Positions 17,853-26,081 of a stretch of 64,000 bases of DNA are shown here, one piece after another (position 1 is the first letter of the stretch; each line of letters starts with the position of its first letter). The notes beneath the pieces are model-generated. The model searched no databases and was not told the DNA's origin. It saw only the letters and a program-made list of their open reading frames with translations. A program made the position numbers and the translations under genes. This DNA is from an uncultured Treponema sp. (GTDB taxonomy: Bacteria > Spirochaetota > Spirochaetia > Treponematales > Treponemataceae): NCBI GenBank assembly GCA_900319625.1, contig ONPD01000005.1, positions 181,041 to 245,040 of the forward strand. Direction: 5' to 3'.

Positions 17853-18605
17853 TTAGTTCAAAACAAAATGATTTATAGATTTCAGTCCGGTTTCTGAATC
17901 AGTAAAATTATGAAACCTTTTTTCTTTCAAAAGAGCAGAAACGTGAATCAGAGGTTCTGAATAATCTATCGCTTCAAAATCACCCATGCTTATATAATCA
18001 ACAACACGTAAAATCAAATCAAAATATTCCTCGGTCGGGGTAAAAATTTCGTCTTCGGCAGTCTGGGTTTTATCCAGGATAAAGTCGCAGGTAGATTCAA
18101 TTCCAAGAGTATCATCCTGAGGGAAAAGAGCAATAACCGGGTAAGGCACGGTCTGATTCCAGTCATCCTGATTTCTGGCAAGGGCAAGGTGGGTATATTC
18201 AGGAGCTCCAATCAGAACAATTCCCCCTAAATCCAGCAGCGGGTCCGAAATGTGGTTATACAATTCCGTTGCATAGGAATGTCCGCCTCTCTTGAAATCA
18301 TCAGGAAAACAAAGAGGAAAAAGCATTGCCCCGCAATCAGAAAAACCGAACTTATCTTCAAGGCGGCTGAGGACCTTTTCCTTTATTTCATCAGTATTAA
18401 AGCTGTAACCAAGAAGAACAAGAACCTTTTTATTTGAAAAAGCGTGATTTACCGGTTTTACGGCAAGCTCCGAAAGAGAAATATCAGAATCTGAAATTGA
18501 AAGCTGAAAAGCGCCGTCACTGTTTACATAATTATTCTTTTTTTTGCAGGACAGAAAAAGAATAGAAAGGGCTATCAGACTTATGATAATAAAACTGCGT
18601 TTCAT
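17853..18605 (-). CDS. Lipoprotein of unknown function
   Basis: The 250-residue precursor has a lipoprotein signal (MKRSFIIISLIALSILFLSC, Cys20) followed by a Lys-rich tether. The mature part alternates strands and helices (KVLVLLGYSFNTDEIKEKVL, GGIVLIGAPEYTHLALARNQ, YPVIALFPQDD), suggesting a periplasmic-binding-protein or DUF3798-like Rossmann-type fold. I cannot name the ligand. It is upstream of the phosphoesterase on the same strand. Confidence 0.7.
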   Translation of the reverse strand: MKRSFIIISLIALSILFLSCKKKNNYVNSDGAFQLSISDSDISLSELAVKPVNHAFSNKKVLVLLGYSFNTDEIKEKVLSRLEDKFGFSDCGAMLFPLCFPDDFKRGGHSYATELYNHISDPLLDLGGIVLIGAPEYTHLALARNQDDWNQTVPYPVIALFPQDDTLGIESTCDFILDKTQTAEDEIFTPTEEYFDLILRVVDYISMGDFEAIDYSEPLIHVSALLKEKRFHNFTDSETGLKSINHFVLN

Positions 18606-18695
18606 GCGGATATATTAATGAATTTAAACTATCTATGGAATAATCTTTGGACTAACATTGGAATTTTTTCTATCTTAGTGTAAACTTTGAGCACA

Positions 18696-20342
18696 ATGGC
18701 ACTAATAACTCCTATTCTGGCATTAATTGGTAGTTTGGGCTTCCTCCTTTACGGAATGAAGCTGATGAGCGACGGTATTCAGAAGAGCGCGGGTGAACGC
18801 ATGCAGCGAACCCTGAGCCTTGTTACAGGAAACCGTTTTGCAGCAATTCTGACTGGTATGTTCATTACCATGGTCATCCAGTCATCCGGTGCGACTACGG
18901 TCATGGTCGTAACCTTCATTAATGCGGGACTTTTAACGCTGGTTCAGTCGGTTGGAGTTATTTTTGGTGCAAACATCGGTACGACAATCACCGCCTGGAT
19001 TGTTGCCATATTCGGATTTAATTTTAAGATTTCTGCCTTTGCCGTTCCTCTTGTGGGAATCGGTTACTTCCTTTCAATCGTAAAAAAAGCTAAATATTTG
19101 AATATTGCCCAGGCAATCATGGGATTCGGAATGCTCTTCCTCGGTTTGAGCGGACTTTCCGAGGTTTTCACCCCTGACCAGCTGGGCTTTTTGTTTAAAA
19201 TTCAGGGTGATGGTGTAACAGCCATTCTTGCGGGCTTCCTTGTCGGAATCATCATCACAGGCCTCCTCCACTCTTCATCAGCCTTTTCTGCCATCGTAAT
19301 CACCATGGCCTACAACGGACTGATTTCCTGGGAGCTGGCAGCGGCAATGACACTGGGAAGTAACATCGGTTCTACAATTGACGCGGTTCTTGCTTCTTTC
19401 GGCTCAATTGCCGACGCCCGCCGTTCCGCTTTAATTCACGTGCTTTTCAACGTATTCGGAACTATTCTTGCCCTGATTTTCTTCCATCCGTTCCTGGATT
19501 TAGTAATGTTCCTTACTCCTGGCCATGCCAATTCCAACATTGCAATCCGCATTTCGGTTTTGCATACAGTTTTCAAAATCCTTTCTACCATTATTTTTGT
19601 GCCTTTTGTTAATCAGCTTGTAAGCCTGACAAAGCTTATGATTAAGGATGATAAGCAGGACGGCAAAAAAGTATTCAAGCTTGAGTTCATCGAAACTATG
19701 GGTAAGGACAACTATGCCACCTACATTATCAGCGCGGAAAAAGCTGTTTCTGATATGTGCGACGTAGTTTCTGTTATGTTCGACCGCATTCAGATTGGCG
19801 TTACAAAGCGCAATTCTGATTATCTTGAAGAGCATTTTATGATTGCCCAGCAGGAAGAAGATTATGTAGACCAGATGCATGAACAGATTACCCACTATCT
19901 GATTAAGTGTGGTGGCCTTCAGATTACAGAAAAACAGCGTAATCACGTTTCAAACATGCTGCAGATTGTTGACGAGCTTGAAAATATGAGCGACAACTGT
20001 TACACAACAATTATGCTGATTCAGCGCAGTATCGAAAAGAAGATGAAATTCCAGACTTCTGATATGGAAAAACTCCTTCCATACGTTGAGCTTGCCCGCC
20101 AGTTCCTTCAGTTCATCCACATCAATATCAATAAACAGCTTACAAAAGAAAAGCTTGACCTTGCCCGCGAGCTGGAAGACGGAATCGACGCTTTCAGAAA
20201 AGATTTGAAAAAAGTTGCCCGCAAACGTCTTGAAAGCGGTGCCGACGTTAAATCCGAGCTGCTTTACATTGATATGGTACGCCAGATTGAAAAAATCGGT
20301 GACAACTGTTTCAACATTTCAGAAGCCCTTACAGCTTCCTAA
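18696..20342 (+). CDS. Na/Pi cotransporter family protein with PhoU-like C-terminus
   Basis: It has two Na_Pi_cotrans repeats (about residues 10-310) with the duplicated QSSGATTVMVVTFINAG and HSSSAFSAIVITMAYNG motifs, and a C-terminal PhoU-like helical domain (about 340-545). It probably imports phosphate with sodium, or a related anion. A TTG three codons upstream could be a start, but the ATG at 18696 is preferred. A TTGGAA-17-TAAACT promoter (18658-18686) places the expected transcript start almost at the ATG, and no ribosome site is seen, which is consistent with a leaderless mRNA. Family length is about 550, as here. Confidence 0.9.
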   Translation: MALITPILALIGSLGFLLYGMKLMSDGIQKSAGERMQRTLSLVTGNRFAAILTGMFITMVIQSSGATTVMVVTFINAGLLTLVQSVGVIFGANIGTTITAWIVAIFGFNFKISAFAVPLVGIGYFLSIVKKAKYLNIAQAIMGFGMLFLGLSGLSEVFTPDQLGFLFKIQGDGVTAILAGFLVGIIITGLLHSSSAFSAIVITMAYNGLISWELAAAMTLGSNIGSTIDAVLASFGSIADARRSALIHVLFNVFGTILALIFFHPFLDLVMFLTPGHANSNIAIRISVLHTVFKILSTIIFVPFVNQLVSLTKLMIKDDKQDGKKVFKLEFIETMGKDNYATYIISAEKAVSDMCDVVSVMFDRIQIGVTKRNSDYLEEHFMIAQQEEDYVDQMHEQITHYLIKCGGLQITEKQRNHVSNMLQIVDELENMSDNCYTTIMLIQRSIEKKMKFQTSDMEKLLPYVELARQFLQFIHININKQLTKEKLDLARELEDGIDAFRKDLKKVARKRLESGADVKSELLYIDMVRQIEKIGDNCFNISEALTAS

Positions 20343-20376
20343 GCATATATTATATGGATAATAAGCTGTTATTTTT

Positions 20377-20406
20377 TTAGCATTTTTTAATTTTTGATGT
20401 TATAAT
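20377..20406 (+). promoter_or_regulatory. Promoter of the diguanylate cyclase gene, leaderless type
   Basis: TTAGCA (20377-20382), an 18-bp spacer and a consensus TATAAT (20401-20406) lie so that the ATG at 20413 begins 6 nt after the -10 box, at or beside the expected +1. There is no room for a ribosome-binding site. Confidence 0.6.
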
Positions 20407-20412
20407 CTTTAT

Positions 20413-21846
20413 ATGTTATTTCGCAAAAAAGATGCTATAAAACCTCTCAGAAGAAGCATTACTACAGGATTTATTTTTTTCATAATTTCACTCTGTCTTT
20501 TTCTGGGAATTTCAACCCATCTGAACTACAAGCGTTCACTATTCGAAAGATATAACTCCTATATTATAGATATCTTAAATTACGTAGAAACCTCAATTGA
20601 CCATAAAGATCTTGAAAACTGCATCCATACTCTTGAAAGAAGCCAGAAATTTGACGAACTGGAAAAAATGATGGACGGAATCAAGGAGGATTTCAGGATT
20701 CACTATCTTTACATTATTAAGCCCCTAAACAAAAATCCTACCGGCAACGTTATGAGCGTTCTTTCTGCTGAAAATTATTACGACCGCTACATAAACACTG
20801 AGGGAAACCTTTATTTAGGCTGGATTTCTGAGGATGAATTCGGAGAGGAAAACGTAGAAAAATTTTTCGACATAATGAAAAGCCGTGAACCGGTCTTTTT
20901 TGAGGAAAAAACAGACTGGGGCTATGATTATACCGGAGCCCTTACTCTTTTTAATTCTGAAGGCAGGGCCTACGCAATTCTTGCTGTCGATGTAGATATC
21001 AGTACCTTGAAAAAACATATGAGGACTCAGTCTATATCTCTTTTTGTACTGATTGTCGTACTTGGTTCTTTATTTACGCTTCGATTCCTTTTCTGGACAG
21101 AAAAAAACATCACAAAACCGATAAAAATGCTTTGTGTAAGTGCAGTTTCCTTTGTTCAGAAAAGTCACGGACAGCGTGACATAAATCAATTGAAATTTAA
21201 TGCGCCAAAGCTGAATACCAGAAACGAAATTCTGGAACTTTCGAATGCAATCACCCAGATGACCCAGGATATGCAGAATTACGTAGAAGAAATTGTCTGG
21301 GCCGAGCTTGATGCCCAGCTGCTGAAAAGTCAGGCTACACAGATGAAGGAGCTTGCCAATACCGATGCTCTTACCGGCCTCAGAAACAAAACTTCCTACG
21401 ATAAGGAAATGCTCAAAATTGAATACGAGATTGATACTCATAAAATTGATTCCTTTGGAATCGCAATGATTGATTTGAACTTCCTTAAGAAGATAAACGA
21501 CACCTACGGTCATGAAAAAGGCGACCTTGCAATTAAAAATCTTTCCAGTCTTGTCTGTAACATTTTCCAGCACTCACCGGTTTTCAGAATCGGCGGTGAC
21601 GAATTTGTAGTAATTCTGAAGGATCACGACCTGGAAGTAATCGATTCGCTTTTACAGCAGTTCAATCAGAAGCTTGAAAGCCTTAAATATGATGATAATC
21701 TTGAACTATGGGAAAAGGTTTCCGCAGCAATAGGAACTGCCATTTACGACACGTCCATCGACGAAAGCATAGAAGATGTCTTTAAGCGCGCCGACAAAAA
21801 GATGTACGACCGCAAAGTAGAAATGAAAGCCCACCGCGTAGACTAG
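20413..21846 (+). CDS. Membrane diguanylate cyclase (GGDEF)
   Basis: The 477-residue protein should make c-di-GMP from GTP. A transmembrane helix lies at about 17-38, an extracytoplasmic sensor region at about 40-200, and a second helix at about 203-225 (SLFVLIVVLGSLFTLRFLFW). A HAMP-like linker and coiled region come next, then a GGDEF domain at about 310-470. The active-site motif is canonical (FRIGGDEFVVIL), preceded by the DALTGLRNKTSYD entry motif. No EAL domain is attached. It is one of five c-di-GMP proteins in the window and a single-gene unit. Confidence 0.92.
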   Translation: MLFRKKDAIKPLRRSITTGFIFFIISLCLFLGISTHLNYKRSLFERYNSYIIDILNYVETSIDHKDLENCIHTLERSQKFDELEKMMDGIKEDFRIHYLYIIKPLNKNPTGNVMSVLSAENYYDRYINTEGNLYLGWISEDEFGEENVEKFFDIMKSREPVFFEEKTDWGYDYTGALTLFNSEGRAYAILAVDVDISTLKKHMRTQSISLFVLIVVLGSLFTLRFLFWTEKNITKPIKMLCVSAVSFVQKSHGQRDINQLKFNAPKLNTRNEILELSNAITQMTQDMQNYVEEIVWAELDAQLLKSQATQMKELANTDALTGLRNKTSYDKEMLKIEYEIDTHKIDSFGIAMIDLNFLKKINDTYGHEKGDLAIKNLSSLVCNIFQHSPVFRIGGDEFVVILKDHDLEVIDSLLQQFNQKLESLKYDDNLELWEKVSAAIGTAIYDTSIDESIEDVFKRADKKMYDRKVEMKAHRVD

Positions 21847-21949
21847 AAGTGCCCTCTCTGCGGTAGCATTTTCGTACATATGTAGAATTTTCTATATTTT
21901 TGAAGTATATTTCTAAAGACATTTTTTATATTTTTAAGGATGATTTTTT

Positions 21950-23080
21950 ATGTCTTTGGAATGTGGTATCGTTGGACTTCCTAACGTTGGAAAGTCTACT
22001 ATTTTTTCGGCTTTGACTGCGGCTCCTGCTGCGGCAGAGAACTTCCCTTTTTGTACAATTGACCCGAATATTGGTATTGTTGATTTACCGGATGAACGCC
22101 TTGATTTTCTGGCTTCCATTCACAACCCTAAAAAGAAGACACCTGCAAGCGTAAAATTCGTTGATATCGCAGGTCTCATCAAGGGTGCCAGCAACGGTGA
22201 AGGTCTTGGAAACAAGTTCCTTGCAAACATCCGCGAATGTTCGGTAATTGCTCACGTTGTACGCTGTTTTGATAACCCGGACATTATGCACGTTCGCGAA
22301 AATGCAAACGAAGCAGCTCCAATCGACCCGGAAACAGATATTCTTACAATTAACTACGAACTCTGCCAGGCCGATTTGAACACAATCGAAACCCGCCAGG
22401 ACAAGGTTACCCGCGCAGTACGCTCACTTGGAAAGGAAGAAGAAAAAAAATACGCTCCATGGACAAGTGCCGTTGCAAAAATTAAGCCTCTTCTGCAGGA
22501 AGGTAAACGCGCAATCATGGCAGATTTGACAGATGATGAAAAAGCTGCCGTTTACGATATGTTCCTCCTCACAATGAAGCCGACACTTTACGTTGCAAAC
22601 GTTGATGAGGATTCTATTGAGGCCCAGACAAATGATTATGTTGAAGTTGTAAAAAAATATGCCGCTGAAGAAAAATCAGAAGTTGTAGTAATCTGCGGAA
22701 AGTTCGAAGCTGACCTTGCAGAAATTACAGACCCTAACGACCGCAAGGACTTTATGGACAGCGTTGGCCTTAAGGAAAGCGGACTTGCAACTCTTGCCCG
22801 CAAGGCTTATCACCTGATGGGACTGCGCACCTTCTTTACAGGCGGCCCTGATGAATGCCGTGCCTGGACAATTCACGCCGGCGACAAGGCTCCACGCGCA
22901 GCCGGTGTAATCCACACAGACTTTGAAAAGGGCTTTATCCGCGCCGAAGCCTACACCATCGATGACCTCCGCCAGTACAAAGACGAAGCCGCCATCAAGG
23001 CAGCCGGCAAATACCGCCAGGAAGGAAAAGAATACGTCGTTCAGGACGGCGATGTGCTCTTCTTTAAATTCAACGTGTAA
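21950..23080 (+). CDS. ychF: Redox-regulated ATPase YchF/OLA1
   Basis: The 376-residue Obg-family P-loop protein has its Walker A loop in [16 protein letters not shown] (residues about 7-22), a switch/G3 block in [21 protein letters not shown], and a TGS-like C-terminal domain (about 290-376, [20 protein letters not shown]). YchF binds ATP in preference to GTP and associates with ribosomes. The ATG follows an AT-rich leader without a strong ribosome site. Confidence 0.96.
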   Translation: MSLECGIVGLPNVGKSTIFSALTAAPAAAENFPFCTIDPNIGIVDLPDERLDFLASIHNPKKKTPASVKFVDIAGLIKGASNGEGLGNKFLANIRECSVIAHVVRCFDNPDIMHVRENANEAAPIDPETDILTINYELCQADLNTIETRQDKVTRAVRSLGKEEEKKYAPWTSAVAKIKPLLQEGKRAIMADLTDDEKAAVYDMFLLTMKPTLYVANVDEDSIEAQTNDYVEVVKKYAAEEKSEVVVICGKFEADLAEITDPNDRKDFMDSVGLKESGLATLARKAYHLMGLRTFFTGGPDECRAWTIHAGDKAPRAAGVIHTDFEKGFIRAEAYTIDDLRQYKDEAAIKAAGKYRQEGKEYVVQDGDVLFFKFNV

Positions 23081-23095
23081 CGCTTATAAAAAATG

Positions 23096-23172
23096 ACGCG
23101 AGGGAGGGGGAAGTCTCCCCCTGCGGGCGCACTTCGTTGCGCCCTACCCTCTCTGCGGGGGACACCCCCGCA
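23096..23172 (-). repeat. Dispersed GC-rich palindromic repeat family B, copy 2
   Basis: Three consecutive hairpins are visible: GGGGGAAGTCTCCCCC, GGGCGCACTTCGTTGCGCCC and GCGGGGGACACCCCCGC. On the minus strand the blocks CCCCGCAG, GGGTAG, GGGCGCAACGAAGTGCGCCC and GCAGGGGGAG...CTCCCTC match family B at 15703 in order. It lies between the convergent ychF and argC and probably terminates both. Confidence 0.65.
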
Positions 23173-23190
23173 ACGCCCCCCTCTATCTAA

Positions 23191-24135
23191 TTACAATCCT
23201 GTTCCCTCATCAATTCCCATGCTTATATTCATACACTGAACAGCAGAACCCGAAGCGCCTTTTCCAAGGTTATCAAATCTTGTTGTTACGCAGATGCGGT
23301 CATCATTACCGTAAACAAAAATCTGCATATCGTTGGTGTTAGCAAGGGTATTTGCCGGAATAAACTGCTCCGGTAGTGTGCCTTCTCCCATAAAGCCGGC
23401 AACCTTTACAAAGCGCTGGCCTTCATAGTGTTTGCAGAAGATTTCCCAGACATCATGAGCAGTAACTTTTTTTGCCAGAAGTCTTGCATGCAAGCCCACA
23501 GTTACAGTCATTCCCTGAAAGTAATCACATACATAAGGATTAAAAATCGGCTCGTAATCAAGGCCGGAAATAATTTTCATTTCAGGAAGATGTTTATGAG
23601 CCTGAGTCAAAGCGTAAAGGCGAGGAGAATCCAGTCCCGGATCACGACCTTCTGCCTCATACTGAGCAATTGCTTTTTTTCCGGCTCCAGAATAACCGCT
23701 TACAGCGTGAACGCTTACCGGATAATCACGAGGCATAATGCCCGACTGAACCAGCGGATACAAAATTGCAATTGCACCTGAAGCATAGCAGCCAGGGTTA
23801 GCAATTCTTTTAGAAGTTTCAATTTTCTTTCTGAAATCAGCTCCAAGTTCCGCAAAACCATAAGCCCAGTCAGGATTTACGCGGTGAACCGTTGAAGCAT
23901 CAATAATTACAGTATTAGGATTTGTACAAAGCTTAGCCGATTCCGCAGCCGCAGCATCCGGCAGACAGAGGAAAGTATAATCCGAGGCATTAATCATCTT
24001 TGCCTTTTCTACAGGATCCTTTCTCTTATCATCATCAATAGTAAGGATTTCCAAATCTTTGCGGTTTGCAAAACGTTCAAAAATTTTGAGGCCAGTTGTG
24101 CCTTCTTTTCCATCAATAAATACTTTGTATGCCAT
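23191..24135 (-). CDS. argC: N-acetyl-gamma-glutamyl-phosphate reductase (type 2 ArgC)
   Basis: The 314-residue enzyme catalyses the NADPH-dependent third step of arginine synthesis. The N-terminal nucleotide motif FIDGKEGTTGLKIFERF and the active-site Cys in NPGCYASGAIAILYPL identify it. Length and sequence fit the shorter type 2 ArgC. A TAGACG-17-TATAAT promoter on the minus strand (24171-24143) places +1 near the ATG, with only 7 nt between the -10 box and the start codon. argJ and argB lie 7.5 kb away, so the pathway is split into at least two units. Confidence 0.95.
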   Translation of the reverse strand: MAYKVFIDGKEGTTGLKIFERFANRKDLEILTIDDDKRKDPVEKAKMINASDYTFLCLPDAAAAESAKLCTNPNTVIIDASTVHRVNPDWAYGFAELGADFRKKIETSKRIANPGCYASGAIAILYPLVQSGIMPRDYPVSVHAVSGYSGAGKKAIAQYEAEGRDPGLDSPRLYALTQAHKHLPEMKIISGLDYEPIFNPYVCDYFQGMTVTVGLHARLLAKKVTAHDVWEIFCKHYEGQRFVKVAGFMGEGTLPEQFIPANTLANTNDMQIFVYGNDDRICVTTRFDNLGKGASGSAVQCMNISMGIDEGTGL

Positions 24136-24160
24136 GTGGGCTATTATAGAAAATAATGCC

Positions 24161-24535
24161 CTACGCGTCTATCTGAAATAATGAACCTGCCTGGGGCTGG
24201 GCGCCGGCCATGATGTATGGAGTCTGTTTTACGGCCTGCTGAATCTGCTGCTGGTAATTTTTGATAAGGGCATCAGCCTGCTCGTTTGAAATATCAGTTA
24301 CAGAATCCTTTGGCTGATTTTTGATTGCTGAAAGTCTGTCGATAAGAGAGTTCAAAATCTGAATTTTGCTGATTGAAACACCGTTCTGGCCAGGTTTAGC
24401 TGCTACACCAGAAACGTGATTAAAATGTGAATAAAGGAGGGCTGATTTGCTTACAGGAACATAGAGTTTTCCTGCGCTTGCAGACATAGTACCTGAATAT
24501 GAATATGCGTTTAAACTTCCAAGAGAACTTGTCAT
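24161..24535 (-). CDS. Small protein of unknown function
   Basis: The 124-residue protein is Ser/Gln/Ala-rich, with no signal peptide or transmembrane segment. A helical middle (ISKIQILNSLIDRLSAIKNQ) and a Gln-rich C-terminal helix are visible. No family is recognised. It has a very strong ribosome site (CGGAGGTAGAGT before ATG) and an upstream stem-loop GGCTGA-CAAAA-TCAGCC. A perfect complement of the ribosome site lies 45 nt further upstream. Coding is supported by the ribosome site and by the operon-like position next to argC. Confidence 0.65.
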   Translation of the reverse strand: MTSSLGSLNAYSYSGTMSASAGKLYVPVSKSALLYSHFNHVSGVAAKPGQNGVSISKIQILNSLIDRLSAIKNQPKDSVTDISNEQADALIKNYQQQIQQAVKQTPYIMAGAQPQAGSLFQIDA

Positions 24536-24537
24536 AC

Positions 24538-24601
24538 TCTACCTCCGTGGCTGATTTTGTCAGCCGCACTTTTATAATCTTACTTATTTATCGGAGGTAG
24601 A
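24538..24601 (-). promoter_or_regulatory. Possible 5'UTR switch: perfect SD/anti-SD inverted repeat with internal hairpin
   Basis: On the minus strand TCTACCTCCG (24601-24592) is the exact complement of CGGAGGTAGA (24547-24538), which contains the ribosome site of the 124-residue gene. A GGCTGA/TCAGCC hairpin lies between them. A TATAAA box at about 24577-24572 could start a transcript that excludes the anti-SD arm; a more distal start would include it and could hide the ribosome site. Confidence 0.45.
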
Positions 24602-24635
24602 AATGAAAGGTTTAGATTTTTTTACGTATTTTTTA

Positions 24636-26009
24636 TTATTTGAAGAATTTCTGAGCGTAACCTACAACCCAGATGCCAAGTACGATAAGCGGCAGAATCC
24701 AGGTGATGTAGAACTTAATCTTTTTAGAGAACTTAATTCCGCTTCCTGTATTTGCTTCTTCAAGGAACTTATCAAAGCCCCAGCCGTAGCGGCTTGTACA
24801 GAAAACAAGATAAACAAGAGAGCCAAGCGGCAGCAGGTTTTCAGAAACGATAAAGTCTTCAAGACCAGAAACATCACCGATTTTTGGAATCTGGAAACCG
24901 CTCAATACGTTGAAGCCCAGGGCACAAGGAAGAGAAAGAAGCAGAATCAAAACCAAGTTCACGCCAACAGCTTTTTTGCGGCTCCAGCCATTGATGTCGA
25001 TTGCGTATGAAATGATGTTTTCAAAAACGGCAATTACAGTAGAAAGTGCGGCAAAGCTCATAAATACGAAGAAGAGAGTTCCCCAGAAGCGGCCCAGCGG
25101 CATAGCATTGAAGATATTAGGCAGGGTGATAAAAATAAGTCCGGCTCCTGCGCCTGGGTTTACACCGAATGCAAAACAGGTTGGGAAAATAATAAATCCG
25201 GCCATCAAAGCAACAAAGGTATCAAGCCCGATAATGTGAATTGCTTCGCCAGTAAGTGCCTTTTCCTTTCCGATATAGCTTCCAAAAATTGCGATTGAAC
25301 CAATACCAATAGAAAGAGTGAAGAAAGACTGTCCCATTGCGGCAAAAATCACTTCACCGATTCCGTTTTCAACCATCTTTCCAAAATCCGGCTTAAGATA
25401 GAAGGCAAGACCAGCTGCGGCACCCGGCAAAGTCAAGGCACGAACAACAAGAACAAGCATCAAAACCAGAAGGCTGGTCATGAGAACTGTAGAAAAGCGT
25501 TCAACACCCTTTTTAAGACCGCCTGCACAAACAAGGAAGCCCAGAAAAACTACAATCACCATCCAGAAAACCTGTTCAAAAGGACTTGCAAGTGAATTTG
25601 TGAAAACTGCACCGATTTCATCAGCAGAAAGGCCTGTGAAAACGCCGCGGGCACTCTTAAAGATGTAGGAAATCATCCAACCGGCAATAGTTGTGTAGAA
25701 CATCATCAAAAGATAGTTTCCGGCACCCGAAATATAACCGTAAATGTGCCACTTAGAGCCCTGAGGTTCAAGCACATGGAAGGAACGAACTGAAGATTTG
25801 CGGCTTGCACGACCAACGGAAAATTCCATTACCATAATAGGCAGGCCAAGAATCAACAAGAATATTAAATAAAACAGAACAAAGGCTGCTCCGCCATATT
25901 TACCTGTAATAAATGGAAAACGCCAAACGTTTCCAAGACCAATTGCGCATCCAGCAGATGCCATGATAAACCCGATACGAGTTTCAAATGTTTCTCTATT
26001 ACTTTCCAT
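24636..26009 (-). CDS. Sodium-dependent neurotransmitter-symporter family (NSS/SNF) transporter
   Basis: The 457-residue, multi-spanning protein resembles bacterial LeuT/TnaT-type Na-amino acid symporters. The TM1 signature is RIGFIMASAGCAIGLGNVWRFPF (residues 7-29, Na and substrate site), followed by the GGAAFVLFYLIFLLILGLPIM segment. TM6 has GQSFFTLSIGIGSI. It appears complete with about 11 segments. Substrate is probably an amino acid but cannot be told apart. No clear partner gene is nearby. Confidence 0.93.
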   Translation of the reverse strand: MESNRETFETRIGFIMASAGCAIGLGNVWRFPFITGKYGGAAFVLFYLIFLLILGLPIMVMEFSVGRASRKSSVRSFHVLEPQGSKWHIYGYISGAGNYLLMMFYTTIAGWMISYIFKSARGVFTGLSADEIGAVFTNSLASPFEQVFWMVIVVFLGFLVCAGGLKKGVERFSTVLMTSLLVLMLVLVVRALTLPGAAAGLAFYLKPDFGKMVENGIGEVIFAAMGQSFFTLSIGIGSIAIFGSYIGKEKALTGEAIHIIGLDTFVALMAGFIIFPTCFAFGVNPGAGAGLIFITLPNIFNAMPLGRFWGTLFFVFMSFAALSTVIAVFENIISYAIDINGWSRKKAVGVNLVLILLLSLPCALGFNVLSGFQIPKIGDVSGLEDFIVSENLLPLGSLVYLVFCTSRYGWGFDKFLEEANTGSGIKFSKKIKFYITWILPLIVLGIWVVGYAQKFFK

Positions 26010-26081
26010 AGAAACATAATTTTAATACAGAAGAGATTTTTTTTCTATGCTGAGAGGGCCTTTTTTTTGATAGTAAAACTA

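Noticed and set aside
24138..24161. Palindrome GGGC...GCCC over the argC -10 box as an ArgR operator
   Set aside because: It does not resemble the ARG-box consensus and is imperfect; left unassigned.
24603..25010. 135-codon plus-strand frame with a good CGGAGG site and a TATAAT box upstream
   Set aside because: It is antisense to the end of the NSS transporter, shows no family features, and its ribosome site is the mirror arm of the minus-strand inverted repeat.
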